From JAHLMP01 sp964608845 (lineage in GTDB: Archaea > Aenigmatarchaeota > Aenigmatarchaeia > GW2011-AR5 > JAHLMP01), in NCBI GenBank assembly GCA_964608845.1, contig CAZSPP010000023.1:1-50062 (forward strand): a stretch of 50,062 nt of DNA, read 5' to 3'. The notes beneath the pieces were generated by a model, which saw nothing but the letters and a program-made list of their open reading frames with translations, was not told where the DNA came from and ran no database searches. The position numbers were made by a program, and so were the translations under genes. Shown piece after piece: positions 15,364 through 23,569 of this stretch (its first letter is position 1; every line of letters starts with the position of its first letter).

Positions 15364-16503
15364 ATGAAAAATTTTGCTATAGTTTTTGATTTCGATGGCG
15401 TCATCATAAATAGCATAGATGAATGCTACTATGTTGGGGTAGAGGCTTACAACAAGATTGGAGGAAATTTAAAAATTTGTAAAAAAACAAAAAATCTTTA
15501 CAAAAAAGCAAGACCTTATATAAGAATTACTGAAGATCATTTACCTACATTTTATATGATAGAAAGAGGTTTTTTTGATTCTAAGCTTTTAAAATCTATT
15601 AGAAAAAAGTTGAAAAAAAGGGAAAAGGAGTATGTTAAAAAATTTTATGAAATAAGAAAAGAACTTCAGAAAAAAGATATAAAAAAATGGAGCCTAATGC
15701 ATGAACCTTTTAACGACATTGTAAAAATCATAAATAGAAACATTAAAAAGTGGAATATATTTATATCAACAACAAAAAATAAAGAAGCTGTAAAGATTCT
15801 TTTAAGAAGTATTGACTTGAATATTCCTTTTTCAAAAATATTTTCAAGAGAATTTTCTATTGATAAATCAGAGCATATAAAAGAAATCTCTAAAAGGTAT
15901 GGAATTGAAGAAAGAAATATAATCTTCATTGATGACAATTTAGAAAATTTAAAAAATATAAAAATAAAAACAAAAGCAATTCCTTTATTAGCTAACTGGG
16001 GTTATGTAAATAAAGAGATTATAAAAAATGCGAGAAAAAATAAAATAAAAATAATAAATAAAAATGAGTTTGAAAAAGAGATTATCAGCATAATAAATAA
16101 TTCTAGGTTTATAATTCATAAAACAGTCTCAATAATCATAAAAAAAGATGATAAATTCCTTCTTGTGAAAAGAGCGAATAAACCGGAAAAAAATTTTTGG
16201 GCTTTTCCTGGAGGTCATGTAGAAAAAGGTGAAAGAATAAAAGATGCTGCAAAAAGAGAAGCTTTAGAAGAGGTTGGAAAAGTTTTAATAAAAGGAAAAC
16301 CATTATTTTATTTTTCACACGATGTAAAAATTTTTCATAGGCATATATGTTATGTTTTCTTAGGCAAAATTTCTGGCAGGATAAAACCAGGAGGGGATGC
16401 TAAAAAGCTTGGCTTTTTCACAATAAATCAAATGAAAAATATGAATCTCACAAATTATACAATAATTATTCTAAATAAACTTGCTGAAAAAGGATTTATC
16501 TAA
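15364..16503 (+). CDS. HAD hydrolase-Nudix hydrolase fusion protein
   Basis: 379 residues from the ATG at 15364; a TTG at 15328 is less likely. The N-terminal about 235 residues form a HAD phosphatase: motif I 'DFDGVIINS' near residue 9, and the late acidic motif 'IFIDDN'. The C-terminal about 135 residues form a Nudix domain with a full box, 'GGHVEKGERI' continuing to 'REALEEVG'. HAD enzymes remove phosphates, and Nudix enzymes hydrolyse nucleoside diphosphate derivatives. One chain carrying both could process a damaged or unusual nucleotide in two steps, which is inference. Very Lys/Ile-rich. Its stop overlaps that of TFS by 4 bases on the opposite strand. Confidence 0.88.
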   Translation: MKNFAIVFDFDGVIINSIDECYYVGVEAYNKIGGNLKICKKTKNLYKKARPYIRITEDHLPTFYMIERGFFDSKLLKSIRKKLKKREKEYVKKFYEIRKELQKKDIKKWSLMHEPFNDIVKIINRNIKKWNIFISTTKNKEAVKILLRSIDLNIPFSKIFSREFSIDKSEHIKEISKRYGIEERNIIFIDDNLENLKNIKIKTKAIPLLANWGYVNKEIIKNARKNKIKIINKNEFEKEIISIINNSRFIIHKTVSIIIKKDDKFLLVKRANKPEKNFWAFPGGHVEKGERIKDAAKREALEEVGKVLIKGKPLFYFSHDVKIFHRHICYVFLGKISGRIKPGGDAKKLGFFTINQMKNMNLTNYTIIILNKLAEKGFI

Positions 16504-16820
16504 TATTCTCTCCAAACATGGCCACATTTCTTGCACTTAAAAAATTGTGTTGGTGGCTCGTCTGCTGCTCTCGTTTGCTGTAAAAAATAATATGCTTCTG
16601 TGTTACCACATTTCGGACACATTTTCTCTGTGATAGGTAATGTTATCTTATTTTCCTCAACTGTTACTGTTTTTTTAACATCTTGTTTTTTAATAAGTTT
16701 TAACTCAGCTGTTCTAGAACTTAATTTTTCTTTATAACCACATTTTATACAAGCAATAAAAGTTTCGTTTTTGTATTTTTTAGGTATCATTAAAGATTCG
16801 CATTTTTTACAAAATCTCAT
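16500..16820 (-). CDS. tfs: Transcription factor S (TFIIS-like cleavage factor)
   Basis: 106 residues, the normal TFS length. The N-terminal zinc ribbon has CxxC at residues 5-8 and CxxC further on ('CIKCG'). The C-terminal ribbon 'MCPKCGNTEAYYF' and 'CKKCG' carries the acidic Asp-Glu pair in 'TRAADEPPTQFF', which stimulates RNA cleavage by stalled RNA polymerase. The ribosome site AAGGTGA lies about 6 bases before the ATG. Divergent from mevalonate kinase with 67 bases between them, and convergent with the HAD-Nudix gene. Confidence 0.95.
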   Translation of the reverse strand: MRFCKKCESLMIPKKYKNETFIACIKCGYKEKLSSRTAELKLIKKQDVKKTVTVEENKITLPITEKMCPKCGNTEAYYFLQQTRAADEPPTQFFKCKKCGHVWREY

Positions 16821-16887
16821 GAAATCACCTTAAATCCTTATAATTGAGTATGATAAATTTTTTAAATCTTTCTTTTAAGCTAATTTT

Positions 16888-17922
16888 ATGTTTTTGGTCT
16901 CTGCTCCAGGAAAGGTTCATCTGATTGGAGAACATGCTGTTGTTTATGGTGAACCTGCAATAATTTCTTCTATTGGATTGAGAACTTATGTAAAAATAGA
17001 TTTTTCTGAAAATATATCTTTTAGAGATATGGAATGGCCAAATATTTCGCATTCTTGGAGTGTTGAAAATGTTTTGGAAATTACAGAAAAATGTGAAGAG
17101 CTTTGGAATCATGGTAAAAGTACTGGAGACTTTTCAAAGCTTTTTGGCTTTGTTAAGGTAAATGGCTATGAATTTTATAGAGCCTCTATTATTGGAATTG
17201 CAATTAAGGCTCTAAATATTAAAGAAGGTTTTTCAATAGAAGTTAAAAGCGAAATTCCTACTGGCTCTGGCTTAGGCTCATCTGCATCTAGAGCTGTTGC
17301 GATAACAAAAGCTATTGCAGAATTATTTGAAAAAAACATATCCCTAGAAAAATTGAATGAAATAGCTTTTAATCAAGAAAAAATAATTCACGGAAACCCT
17401 AGTGGAGGAGATAACACAGCCTGCTGCTATGGAGGAATATTATGGTTCAGAAAATCTTCCTCTAAAAATGAAATAATATCTTTAAAAGATGAAATTCCAT
17501 ACAAATTAGAAAATTTTTTTCTGGTTTACACAAAAAAACCAGAAAAAACTACTGGAGAACTTGTGCAAATGGTTGCCAATTTAGATAAAGAATATAGAGA
17601 AAAAAGAATTAAAGAGATTGGAAGATTAACGATAGAAATGAAAGAGGCTTTGAAGAAAAGAGATTTTGAAAATATAAAAAATATTATTAATCTTGCACAA
17701 AAAAATTTAGAAGAACTAAAGGTTTCTTGTAATGAAATAGATAAGCTTTGTGAAAATGTAAGAAAAATTGGAGGTGCCGCAAAATTATGCGGAGCTGGAG
17801 GAGGTGGAATCGTTTTATGCTATCACGAAGATAAAGAAAGTTTAATTAATCTAATAAAAAATTTAGGATATAAATTTTGGGAAGTTGACTTAGGGGTCGA
17901 AGGAGTAAAATTAGAAAATTAG
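16888..17922 (+). CDS. mvk: Mevalonate kinase
   Basis: GHMP-family kinase that phosphorylates mevalonate for isoprenoid lipid synthesis. 344 residues. Motifs: 'SAPGKVHLIGEHAVVYG' at the N-terminus, the phosphate-binding 'PTGSGLGSSAS' near residue 128, and 'GGAAKLCGAGGGG' near the C-terminus. A TTTTAAA element lies about 26 bases before the ATG, so the transcript is probably leaderless. It is followed 42 bases later by IPP isomerase on the same strand. In many archaea mvk lies in the eno-rpsB cluster; here it is about 6 kb away. Confidence 0.95.
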   Translation: MFLVSAPGKVHLIGEHAVVYGEPAIISSIGLRTYVKIDFSENISFRDMEWPNISHSWSVENVLEITEKCEELWNHGKSTGDFSKLFGFVKVNGYEFYRASIIGIAIKALNIKEGFSIEVKSEIPTGSGLGSSASRAVAITKAIAELFEKNISLEKLNEIAFNQEKIIHGNPSGGDNTACCYGGILWFRKSSSKNEIISLKDEIPYKLENFFLVYTKKPEKTTGELVQMVANLDKEYREKRIKEIGRLTIEMKEALKKRDFENIKNIINLAQKNLEELKVSCNEIDKLCENVRKIGGAAKLCGAGGGGIVLCYHEDKESLINLIKNLGYKFWEVDLGVEGVKLEN

Positions 17923-17964
17923 AATTTTTTCTTTATTTAAAACTTGAAAAGAAATTTAAAAATC

Positions 17965-19047
17965 ATGAAAACATCAAAGAGAAAGTATGAGCATATAAAA
18001 ATATGTTTGAAAGAGGATGTTGAAATTGGTTCCACTCACTTAAATGAAATAAATTTTTATGGTTTAAAAGATATTGATTTTGTTCATAAATCATTGCCTG
18101 AAATAAATTTTGATGAAATAGATACTTCTATAAAATTTTTTGGAAAAGAACTTAGCGCTCCTCTAATAATATCTGGAATGACAGGTGGTACAAAAATAGC
18201 TGAAAAGATAAATAAAAATTTGGCAATTGCAGCGCAGGAATGCAAAATAGCTTTTGGTGTTGGTTCTCAAAGAGCTGCTATAGAAAATCCAAAATTAGCA
18301 AAAACATATTATGTAAGAGATGTTGCTCCTGATATATTCTTGATAGGAAATCTTGGCGTAGTACAATTGAACTATGGTTATGATATAGAAGAAGTAAAAA
18401 AAGCTGTTGAAATGATTAAAGCAGATGCTTTAGCTTTACATTTAAATGCGCTTCAAGAAATATTTCAACCAGAGGGAAATAAGAATTGGAAAGGGTGTTT
18501 AAAAAATATTGAATATATTTGCAAGCATGTGAGTTTTCCTATAATAGTAAAAGAAACTGGAGCTGGAATAAGTAGAGAAGTTGCAAAAGATCTTGAAAGA
18601 ACAAATGTATCTGCAATAGATATTTCTGGTTATGGTGGTACTTCTTGGTCTTTGATAGAAAGTAAAAGAAATTTAGAATTAAAAAATAGCTCAATAATTA
18701 ATTGGGGTATACCAACTGCAATAAGCTTAATAGAATGTGTAGAGGCTGTAAAAATACCTATAATAGCATCGGGTGGAATTAGAAATGGAATTGAAATTGC
18801 AAAATGCATAGCTCTTGGAGCTACTGCTGTAGGAATTGCTTTACCATTCTTAAAACCTGCAACAAAAAACTATAAGCTAGTTAAAAGTAAGATTGAAAAA
18901 ATTGTTAAAGAGCTAAAAATGGTTATGTTTCTTGTTGGAGCAAAAAATATAAAGGAGTTAAAAAAGGTTCCTGTTGTTATTACAGGCAAAACAAAAGAAT
19001 GGGCAGAAGTAAGAAAAATTGATGTTAAAAAATTCGCTAATAGGTAA
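17965..19047 (+). CDS. fni: Isopentenyl-diphosphate delta-isomerase, type 2
   Basis: FMN- and NAD(P)H-dependent enzyme interconverting isopentenyl and dimethylallyl diphosphate. 360 residues from the ATG at 17965; the longer TTG start at 17944 adds only seven residues. Family motifs: 'SGMTGGT', 'FGVGSQRAA', 'LHLNALQE', 'VKETGAGIS', 'DISGYGGTSW' and 'ASGGIRNG'. The gene follows mevalonate kinase and forms an isoprenoid pair with it. Its stop directly touches the S17e stop on the opposite strand. Confidence 0.95.
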   Translation: MKTSKRKYEHIKICLKEDVEIGSTHLNEINFYGLKDIDFVHKSLPEINFDEIDTSIKFFGKELSAPLIISGMTGGTKIAEKINKNLAIAAQECKIAFGVGSQRAAIENPKLAKTYYVRDVAPDIFLIGNLGVVQLNYGYDIEEVKKAVEMIKADALALHLNALQEIFQPEGNKNWKGCLKNIEYICKHVSFPIIVKETGAGISREVAKDLERTNVSAIDISGYGGTSWSLIESKRNLELKNSSIINWGIPTAISLIECVEAVKIPIIASGGIRNGIEIAKCIALGATAVGIALPFLKPATKNYKLVKSKIEKIVKELKMVMFLVGAKNIKELKKVPVVITGKTKEWAEVRKIDVKKFANR

Positions 19048-19245
19048 TTAAGGCTTTTCAACACTCTTATTTCTTTTCATAATTCTTGTAATATACCCAG
19101 CTATTTTGTTTCTCATCCTTTTTGTTACACCTAAATTTATTTCTGAAATAATCTTCTTGTTTTTCTCAAAGTCTGTTGTGAATTGGTGTTGTTGTATTAA
19201 ATTAAAAGCTACTGTTTTTATGTCTTTTGTTCTTACTCTTCCCAT
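19048..19245 (-). CDS. rps17e: Small ribosomal subunit protein S17e (eS17)
   Basis: 65 residues, as in archaeal eS17. 'MGRVRTKDIKTVAFNL' at the start and 'GVTKRMRNKIAGYITRIMKR' further on match the family. The frame also opens two codons earlier (MV), but 'MGRVRTK' is the conserved N-terminus, so I place the start at 19245. Convergent with IPP isomerase with no spare base, and divergent from nop5. Confidence 0.94.
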   Translation of the reverse strand: MGRVRTKDIKTVAFNLIQQHQFTTDFEKNKKIISEINLGVTKRMRNKIAGYITRIMKRNKSVEKP

Positions 19246-19279
19246 AACCATTTAATTATTTCAGTTAAATTTTAAATTT

Positions 19280-20233
19280 ATGGAAAATCAAAAAAAGCGT
19301 AAAGCTTATTTAGTTGAAACTCCTATTGGATATTTTGTTTTTGATGATAATGAAAAGGTAATAATTTATAAAGATCTAAAAAGTGTTAACAAAAAAATAT
19401 TAATTGAAAACGTAGAAAAACTGGGATATGTTGTTTTAGAAGATGAAATCGGAAAAAGGATTTATAGAGAAAAAGTAAGAGATTTAGCAAAGGAGTTAAA
19501 TATTGCAAAAGATGATGAAACACTAAATGAAATTCTTAAAAATTTTGGAATATATTTTAGTAAAAACAAAATGAAAATTGAAAAAGAAAAATTTTTAATA
19601 ATGGTTTTTGATCTTTTAAGATCAATAGAAAAAAATATTTCTCCTATAAGAGAAAGATTTAAAGAAATAATATGGCTTTTAAAACCCGGAGCAAAATTGA
19701 AGGATGAGGATGTATATAAAATAATAAAGGAGATTGAAAATGACGCAACATATAATCAAAAGAGAGAGGAAAAACAAATCATTCTAAATATTGAAAAAAT
19801 GCTCAATCAACTTATATTCACAAGAGATCTTCTTAACAATTACTCAAGAAATGAGGTAAGAAAGATTGCGCCAAACCTATCTTATGTTGCTGGTGAAGAT
19901 ATTGCATTAATGTTACTTTCTCATGCAGGCTCTTTAGAGAACCTTGCTAAAATGGCCTCTTCCACAATTCAAATTATTGGAAGTGAAAAAGCTTTATTCA
20001 GGCATTTAAAAAGTAAAGGTAAAGCAAAACCTCCAAAACATGGAATCATTTATAATTGTAAATATGTGAAAAATGCTCCTAAAGAGTTGAGAGGAAAGAT
20101 TGCAAGAGTTGTTGCATCAAAAATATCTCTTGCTGCAAAGATTGATTTCTATTCTGGGAGGGACGAAAAAGAAAGATTAAAAAATGAATTGGAAGAAGAA
20201 ATTGAAAAAATTTTAAAAAATAAAAATTATTAA
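19280..20233 (+). CDS. nop5: Nop5/Nop56-58 family C/D box RNP core protein
   Basis: Scaffold of the archaeal C/D box RNP that guides 2'-O-methylation of rRNA and tRNA. It binds L7Ae-RNA and fibrillarin. 317 residues, somewhat shorter than typical. A degenerate N-terminal domain is followed by a coiled-coil region, then the Nop domain with 'LMLLSHAGSLENLAKM', 'GSEKALFRHLKSKG' and 'PPKHGIIYN'. The usual Lys-rich C-terminal tail is short. The fibrillarin gene, normally next in the operon, follows 1.1 kb downstream beyond an antisense HD gene. The two 3' ends overlap by 4 bases. Confidence 0.94.
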   Translation: MENQKKRKAYLVETPIGYFVFDDNEKVIIYKDLKSVNKKILIENVEKLGYVVLEDEIGKRIYREKVRDLAKELNIAKDDETLNEILKNFGIYFSKNKMKIEKEKFLIMVFDLLRSIEKNISPIRERFKEIIWLLKPGAKLKDEDVYKIIKEIENDATYNQKREEKQIILNIEKMLNQLIFTRDLLNNYSRNEVRKIAPNLSYVAGEDIALMLLSHAGSLENLAKMASSTIQIIGSEKALFRHLKSKGKAKPPKHGIIYNCKYVKNAPKELRGKIARVVASKISLAAKIDFYSGRDEKERLKNELEEEIEKILKNKNY

Positions 20234-21267
20234 GCAAACAATTTCTCTTCTATTTCATAGAAAAATTTTCCTGAATGATAATCTCTTATTCCATCAACCC
20301 ATTTACCATACCATCCTTCTGGACTCAAGTCCCATATCATTTCAACAAAATCTTTTGGAGTTGGAGAAACAATAATTTCATAACAAAGCCTTTTTGCATC
20401 ATTCTCCAAAATTTTTCTTTCTTTGTTATCTAAACTATTAATAACTTTAATAGCTTTTGAAATTTTTGGAAACTCCTCTCTACTAAAATATTTTCCCTCA
20501 TAATGTCTTTCTCTTTCAACTCTTTTTTTCACATTTCCAAAAGAAAAACCTCTTTTTTCAAGCTCATTAACTACTTCTATTTCATCCCTTCCTCCTAAAA
20601 GTCCGGCATCAAATTCATATTGGTAAGTATGAAGTTCATCAACAATAGGCCAAAGTTCTCTTTCATAATTTTTTGCATGATTAACACCATAAATTCTTTT
20701 AAGCCCTTCTCCTAATACAGCTAAATAGCTTTCGTTCGGAAAATTAAACATTCCTTTTAAATCTCCATCTAATACCCTTTCCCTTCCAACAAAAAAGCAT
20801 CTTCTTTCTATAACTCTTGGTCCACTTCCCTCAAAAAGCTTATCTCCAATTATTAAAGAACGAGCTACTATTAGAGTATAAGGATCTTTGCATTCTTCTT
20901 CAATTTCATCATAACCTTTTTCATGCAATTGAATAGCAGAATATATAATTTCAGCTTCCTCTGAATTTAACAAACCATCAAGAATACCTTTTTCTTTAAC
21001 ATATTTTACAGAAGCTTCAGCGTGAGGTAGGTTTGTCTTTTCTCTTTTTATATCATGAAGAAGGCCAGCTATTTCTGCTAAACTAGCAAGATTTTCTATA
21101 TCATTTAAATTTATGCCATATATCTTGGATAAATATCTTGCTCCTGTCTTAGCTCCTTTAGAAACAAAAATTAAATGATCTATATCATGAGCAAGGCTTT
21201 TTCTATCTCTGTTTCCAAGCTCTTCCTCAACAAAACTTCTTATCTCATTTATTACTTCTCTTTTCAT
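20230..21267 (-). CDS. HD-domain phosphohydrolase, unknown substrate
   Basis: 345 residues. The N-terminal about 200 residues hold an HD-type metal site: 'AHDIDH' near residue 26, 'GLLHDIK' near residue 88, and a later 'IQLHEKG'. The C-terminal part has no recognised domain. Metal-dependent HD enzymes hydrolyse nucleotides or phosphodiesters, but the substrate cannot be told. Base use is somewhat less A/T-extreme and the protein richer in Glu and Arg than its neighbours, a hint but no proof of separate origin. It lies antisense between nop5 and fibrillarin, dividing a normally intact operon. Confidence 0.8.
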   Translation of the reverse strand: MKREVINEIRSFVEEELGNRDRKSLAHDIDHLIFVSKGAKTGARYLSKIYGINLNDIENLASLAEIAGLLHDIKREKTNLPHAEASVKYVKEKGILDGLLNSEEAEIIYSAIQLHEKGYDEIEEECKDPYTLIVARSLIIGDKLFEGSGPRVIERRCFFVGRERVLDGDLKGMFNFPNESYLAVLGEGLKRIYGVNHAKNYERELWPIVDELHTYQYEFDAGLLGGRDEIEVVNELEKRGFSFGNVKKRVERERHYEGKYFSREEFPKISKAIKVINSLDNKERKILENDAKRLCYEIIVSPTPKDFVEMIWDLSPEGWYGKWVDGIRDYHSGKFFYEIEEKLFA

Positions 21268-21356
21268 AAGAGAATTTTATAGAAAAGATTTAAATTATTT
21301 ACTGGTAGTTACAAAAACTTTTAATTATAAAAAAATTATAAAGTAAAAGCTTAGAT

Positions 21357-21971
21357 ATGAAAGAAATATTTGAAAATGTATTTTTGGATGAAAACAGGAG
21401 GCTTTATACAAAATATGAAAATTCTTATAGAGAATGGGATCCTTACAGAAGCAAATTAGCTGCAGCAATAATAAACGGACTTAAAATAATGCCTATAAAG
21501 CAAGGGTCAAAAATTTTATATTTAGGAGTCTCTACAGGAACAACTTGTTCTCATATTTCAGATATCATTGGGAATAAAGGAATAATTTATGGAGTCGAAT
21601 TTTCTGAAAGGGTTTTTTATCAATTTTTAGAGCTTGCTGAAAAAAGGAAAAATATTGTACCTATACTTGCAGACGCAAGAAAATATGAAGAATATTATTG
21701 GGTTGAGATGGTTGATATTGTTTATTGCGATTTAGCTCAGCCAGATGAAATAGAAATAGCGATAAGAAATTCTAATATTTTTTTAAAGAAAAATGGTTAT
21801 CTTATGATTGCTATAAAGGCCAGAAGTATTGATGTCACCAAAGAACCTGAGGAAATATTTGAAGAGAGCATAGAAAAATTAAAAAATTCTGGATTTGAAA
21901 TAAAAGAAGTTATAATCTTAGAGCCATATGAAGAAGGGCATGCAATGGTAATATCACAAAAAATCTCATAG
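21357..21971 (+). CDS. flpA: Fibrillarin, rRNA/tRNA 2'-O-methyltransferase
   Basis: Catalytic subunit of the C/D box RNP. 204 residues, slightly shorter than common archaeal fibrillarins. The SAM site is 'LGVSTGTTCSHISDI', where the first part is usually GAASGTT. 'GVEFSER' and 'DLAQPDE' follow, as in the family. The substitution of the GAASG stretch by GVSTG keeps the glycines. TATA-like sequence lies about 25-35 bases before the ATG. It probably has its own promoter because the antisense HD gene separates it from nop5. Confidence 0.94.
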   Translation: MKEIFENVFLDENRRLYTKYENSYREWDPYRSKLAAAIINGLKIMPIKQGSKILYLGVSTGTTCSHISDIIGNKGIIYGVEFSERVFYQFLELAEKRKNIVPILADARKYEEYYWVEMVDIVYCDLAQPDEIEIAIRNSNIFLKKNGYLMIAIKARSIDVTKEPEEIFEESIEKLKNSGFEIKEVIILEPYEEGHAMVISQKIS

Positions 21972-23060
21972 TTTATTTTTTGACAAAATCTCTAATATCT
22001 TCTCTTTAAATAGATCGAATTCATCCTTTTTTATTGAGCCAGCGGCAGCTAATTTATGGCCTCCTGTAATTGCTGTCTTAAAATCTTTGCTTGCTTCCTT
22101 CAAAACTCTTTCAACATCTACATTTCCATTCTGATTTCTTACAGAAAATTTCACATTGTTTCTCACAACCTCCCAAACAAAAACAATCTTTTTAGGATAC
22201 AATTCAGAAAGCTTTGTTGCTATTACTGATCTTAAACTATATCCTGATTTCATTTCGTAAAATATTATATCTCCAACTTCCTTTATTTCGCTTTTTATTT
22301 TTATCATCATTGCATCAATTTCTTTTTGAACTTTTTCATGATAATTCAAAAACTCTCTATTATTCTCTATATCTTCTATTGTTTCTGCTGTTTCCAATGC
22401 CTTAACAATTCTTTCGCAAGGAATTCCATATGCTTTTAGAGATGTTATAATATCACTTACTCTTTTGAAAGATGAATTAAAGAACGCCTGGTTTATATCT
22501 TCTTCTTTTCCAAAATATTTTTCATATATTTTTCTTCCTTCGAAGATAAGATCCATAGAATCTCTTATATTGTAATCTCCTGCTATTCCGATTAAAGCTA
22601 TCCATAGATATTTACTCATATCAGATATTTTAGATAGAAGCTTATAAGTGAGATAAGATGCTGATTGGTAAACATTATTATTAAACAGTGGGTTATAATG
22701 AATAGTTTTTTTAGAGTTTATATTATTCGATATTTGATGATGGTCTATAACTAATATTTCACATATTCTTTCTAAGCTCTTAATAATCCTTTTTTCTTGG
22801 TCTATTGCGAGATCTAGAAATATTATTTTTGTAGGTAATGAAAGCTTTACTCTCTGAACCAATGTTTTTGTTGGCGGCATTGGTTGACTTATTATAAAAT
22901 CGGAGCCTCTTTTTATCTTTTCTATTAGAAACAAGTCTAATAAAGCACAACTTGCTATTCCGTCAGCATCATTATGGAATATTGTAATGATTCCATCTTT
23001 TGGTGTGATATTATTCAAAAAATCTAGTGCCCTTTTTTCTATTTCTGATTTAATTACCAT
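21966..23060 (-). CDS. DHH-family phosphoesterase (RecJ-like)
   Basis: 364 residues. DHH-domain motifs: 'HNDADGIAS' near residue 29, 'IFLDLAID', 'IDHHQ' and 'IGIAGDYN'. The DHHA1 domain ends with 'GGHKLAAAGS'. This architecture is shared by archaeal RecJ-like nucleases (including GINS-associated types) and nano-RNases, so the likely role is 5'-3' trimming of single-stranded nucleic acid. The ends of this gene and fibrillarin overlap by 6 bases. The start at 23060 is the first ATG. Confidence 0.88.
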   Translation of the reverse strand: MVIKSEIEKRALDFLNNITPKDGIITIFHNDADGIASCALLDLFLIEKIKRGSDFIISQPMPPTKTLVQRVKLSLPTKIIFLDLAIDQEKRIIKSLERICEILVIDHHQISNNINSKKTIHYNPLFNNNVYQSASYLTYKLLSKISDMSKYLWIALIGIAGDYNIRDSMDLIFEGRKIYEKYFGKEEDINQAFFNSSFKRVSDIITSLKAYGIPCERIVKALETAETIEDIENNREFLNYHEKVQKEIDAMMIKIKSEIKEVGDIIFYEMKSGYSLRSVIATKLSELYPKKIVFVWEVVRNNVKFSVRNQNGNVDVERVLKEASKDFKTAITGGHKLAAAGSIKKDEFDLFKEKILEILSKNKL

Positions 23061-23200
23061 GTTTTTATTAATTAAAAGAAAAGTTTAAGATAATTAGAAA
23101 AATAATAAATTTTATTATCTATCGGTGGTTAAAATTAGTAAAAGTTAAATTCTGAAAAAGTTTAAATTTTATTAAAAAATAATTATCAAATAGTGATAAA

Positions 23201-23569
23201 ATGTCTTTCTTAGAAAAAACAAAAAAATGTTTTGAAGATACAAGTTCGTTGAGCTTTGCTTATGGAATAAAATTCTCATCAATAGGAGAAGAATATGACA
23301 TTCTCTTAGGACCGTTTTCAGTATTATTGAGCTTATACGGCTTGGGTAAAGGTCTAGAACTTTATAAAGAATTTAGGTCAGAAAAACTTTCGGCCTTAGA
23401 GTATATCGGAAAATTTATGCAAACTGCTCCTTTAATATCTTTACCTACTTACATTACAAGTAGAGACCTTTCATACTCCTTTTTATTTCCAATATTTTCC
23501 CTATTAGTAGGATGCAAAATTGAAAAAATTGGAAAAAGTATTAGAAAAAGGAGGAAACGAGATAAATGA
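23201..23569 (+). CDS. Small membrane protein, paralogue of the protein at 3477-3899
   Basis: 122 residues, with two or three weakly hydrophobic segments (about 37-55, 75-93 and 96-112) and a strongly basic C-terminus. No named family recognised. It aligns by eye with the 140-residue product at 3477-3899 through the AYG, LGKG, IGKF and 'PTYITSRDL' positions, including similar spacing. The promoter lies in a 140-base A/T-rich divergent region after the DHH gene. The stop directly abuts that of the YhaM-like gene on the other strand. Confidence 0.65.
   Translation: MSFLEKTKKCFEDTSSLSFAYGIKFSSIGEEYDILLGPFSVLLSLYGLGKGLELYKEFRSEKLSALEYIGKFMQTAPLISLPTYITSRDLSYSFLFPIFSLLVGCKIEKIGKSIRKRRKRDK

Noticed and set aside
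23061..23200. A/T-rich 140-base gap considered as a C/D box guide RNA
   Set aside because: No convincing pair of C box (RUGAUGA) and D box (CUGA) at the right spacing was seen; it is best read as two promoters.
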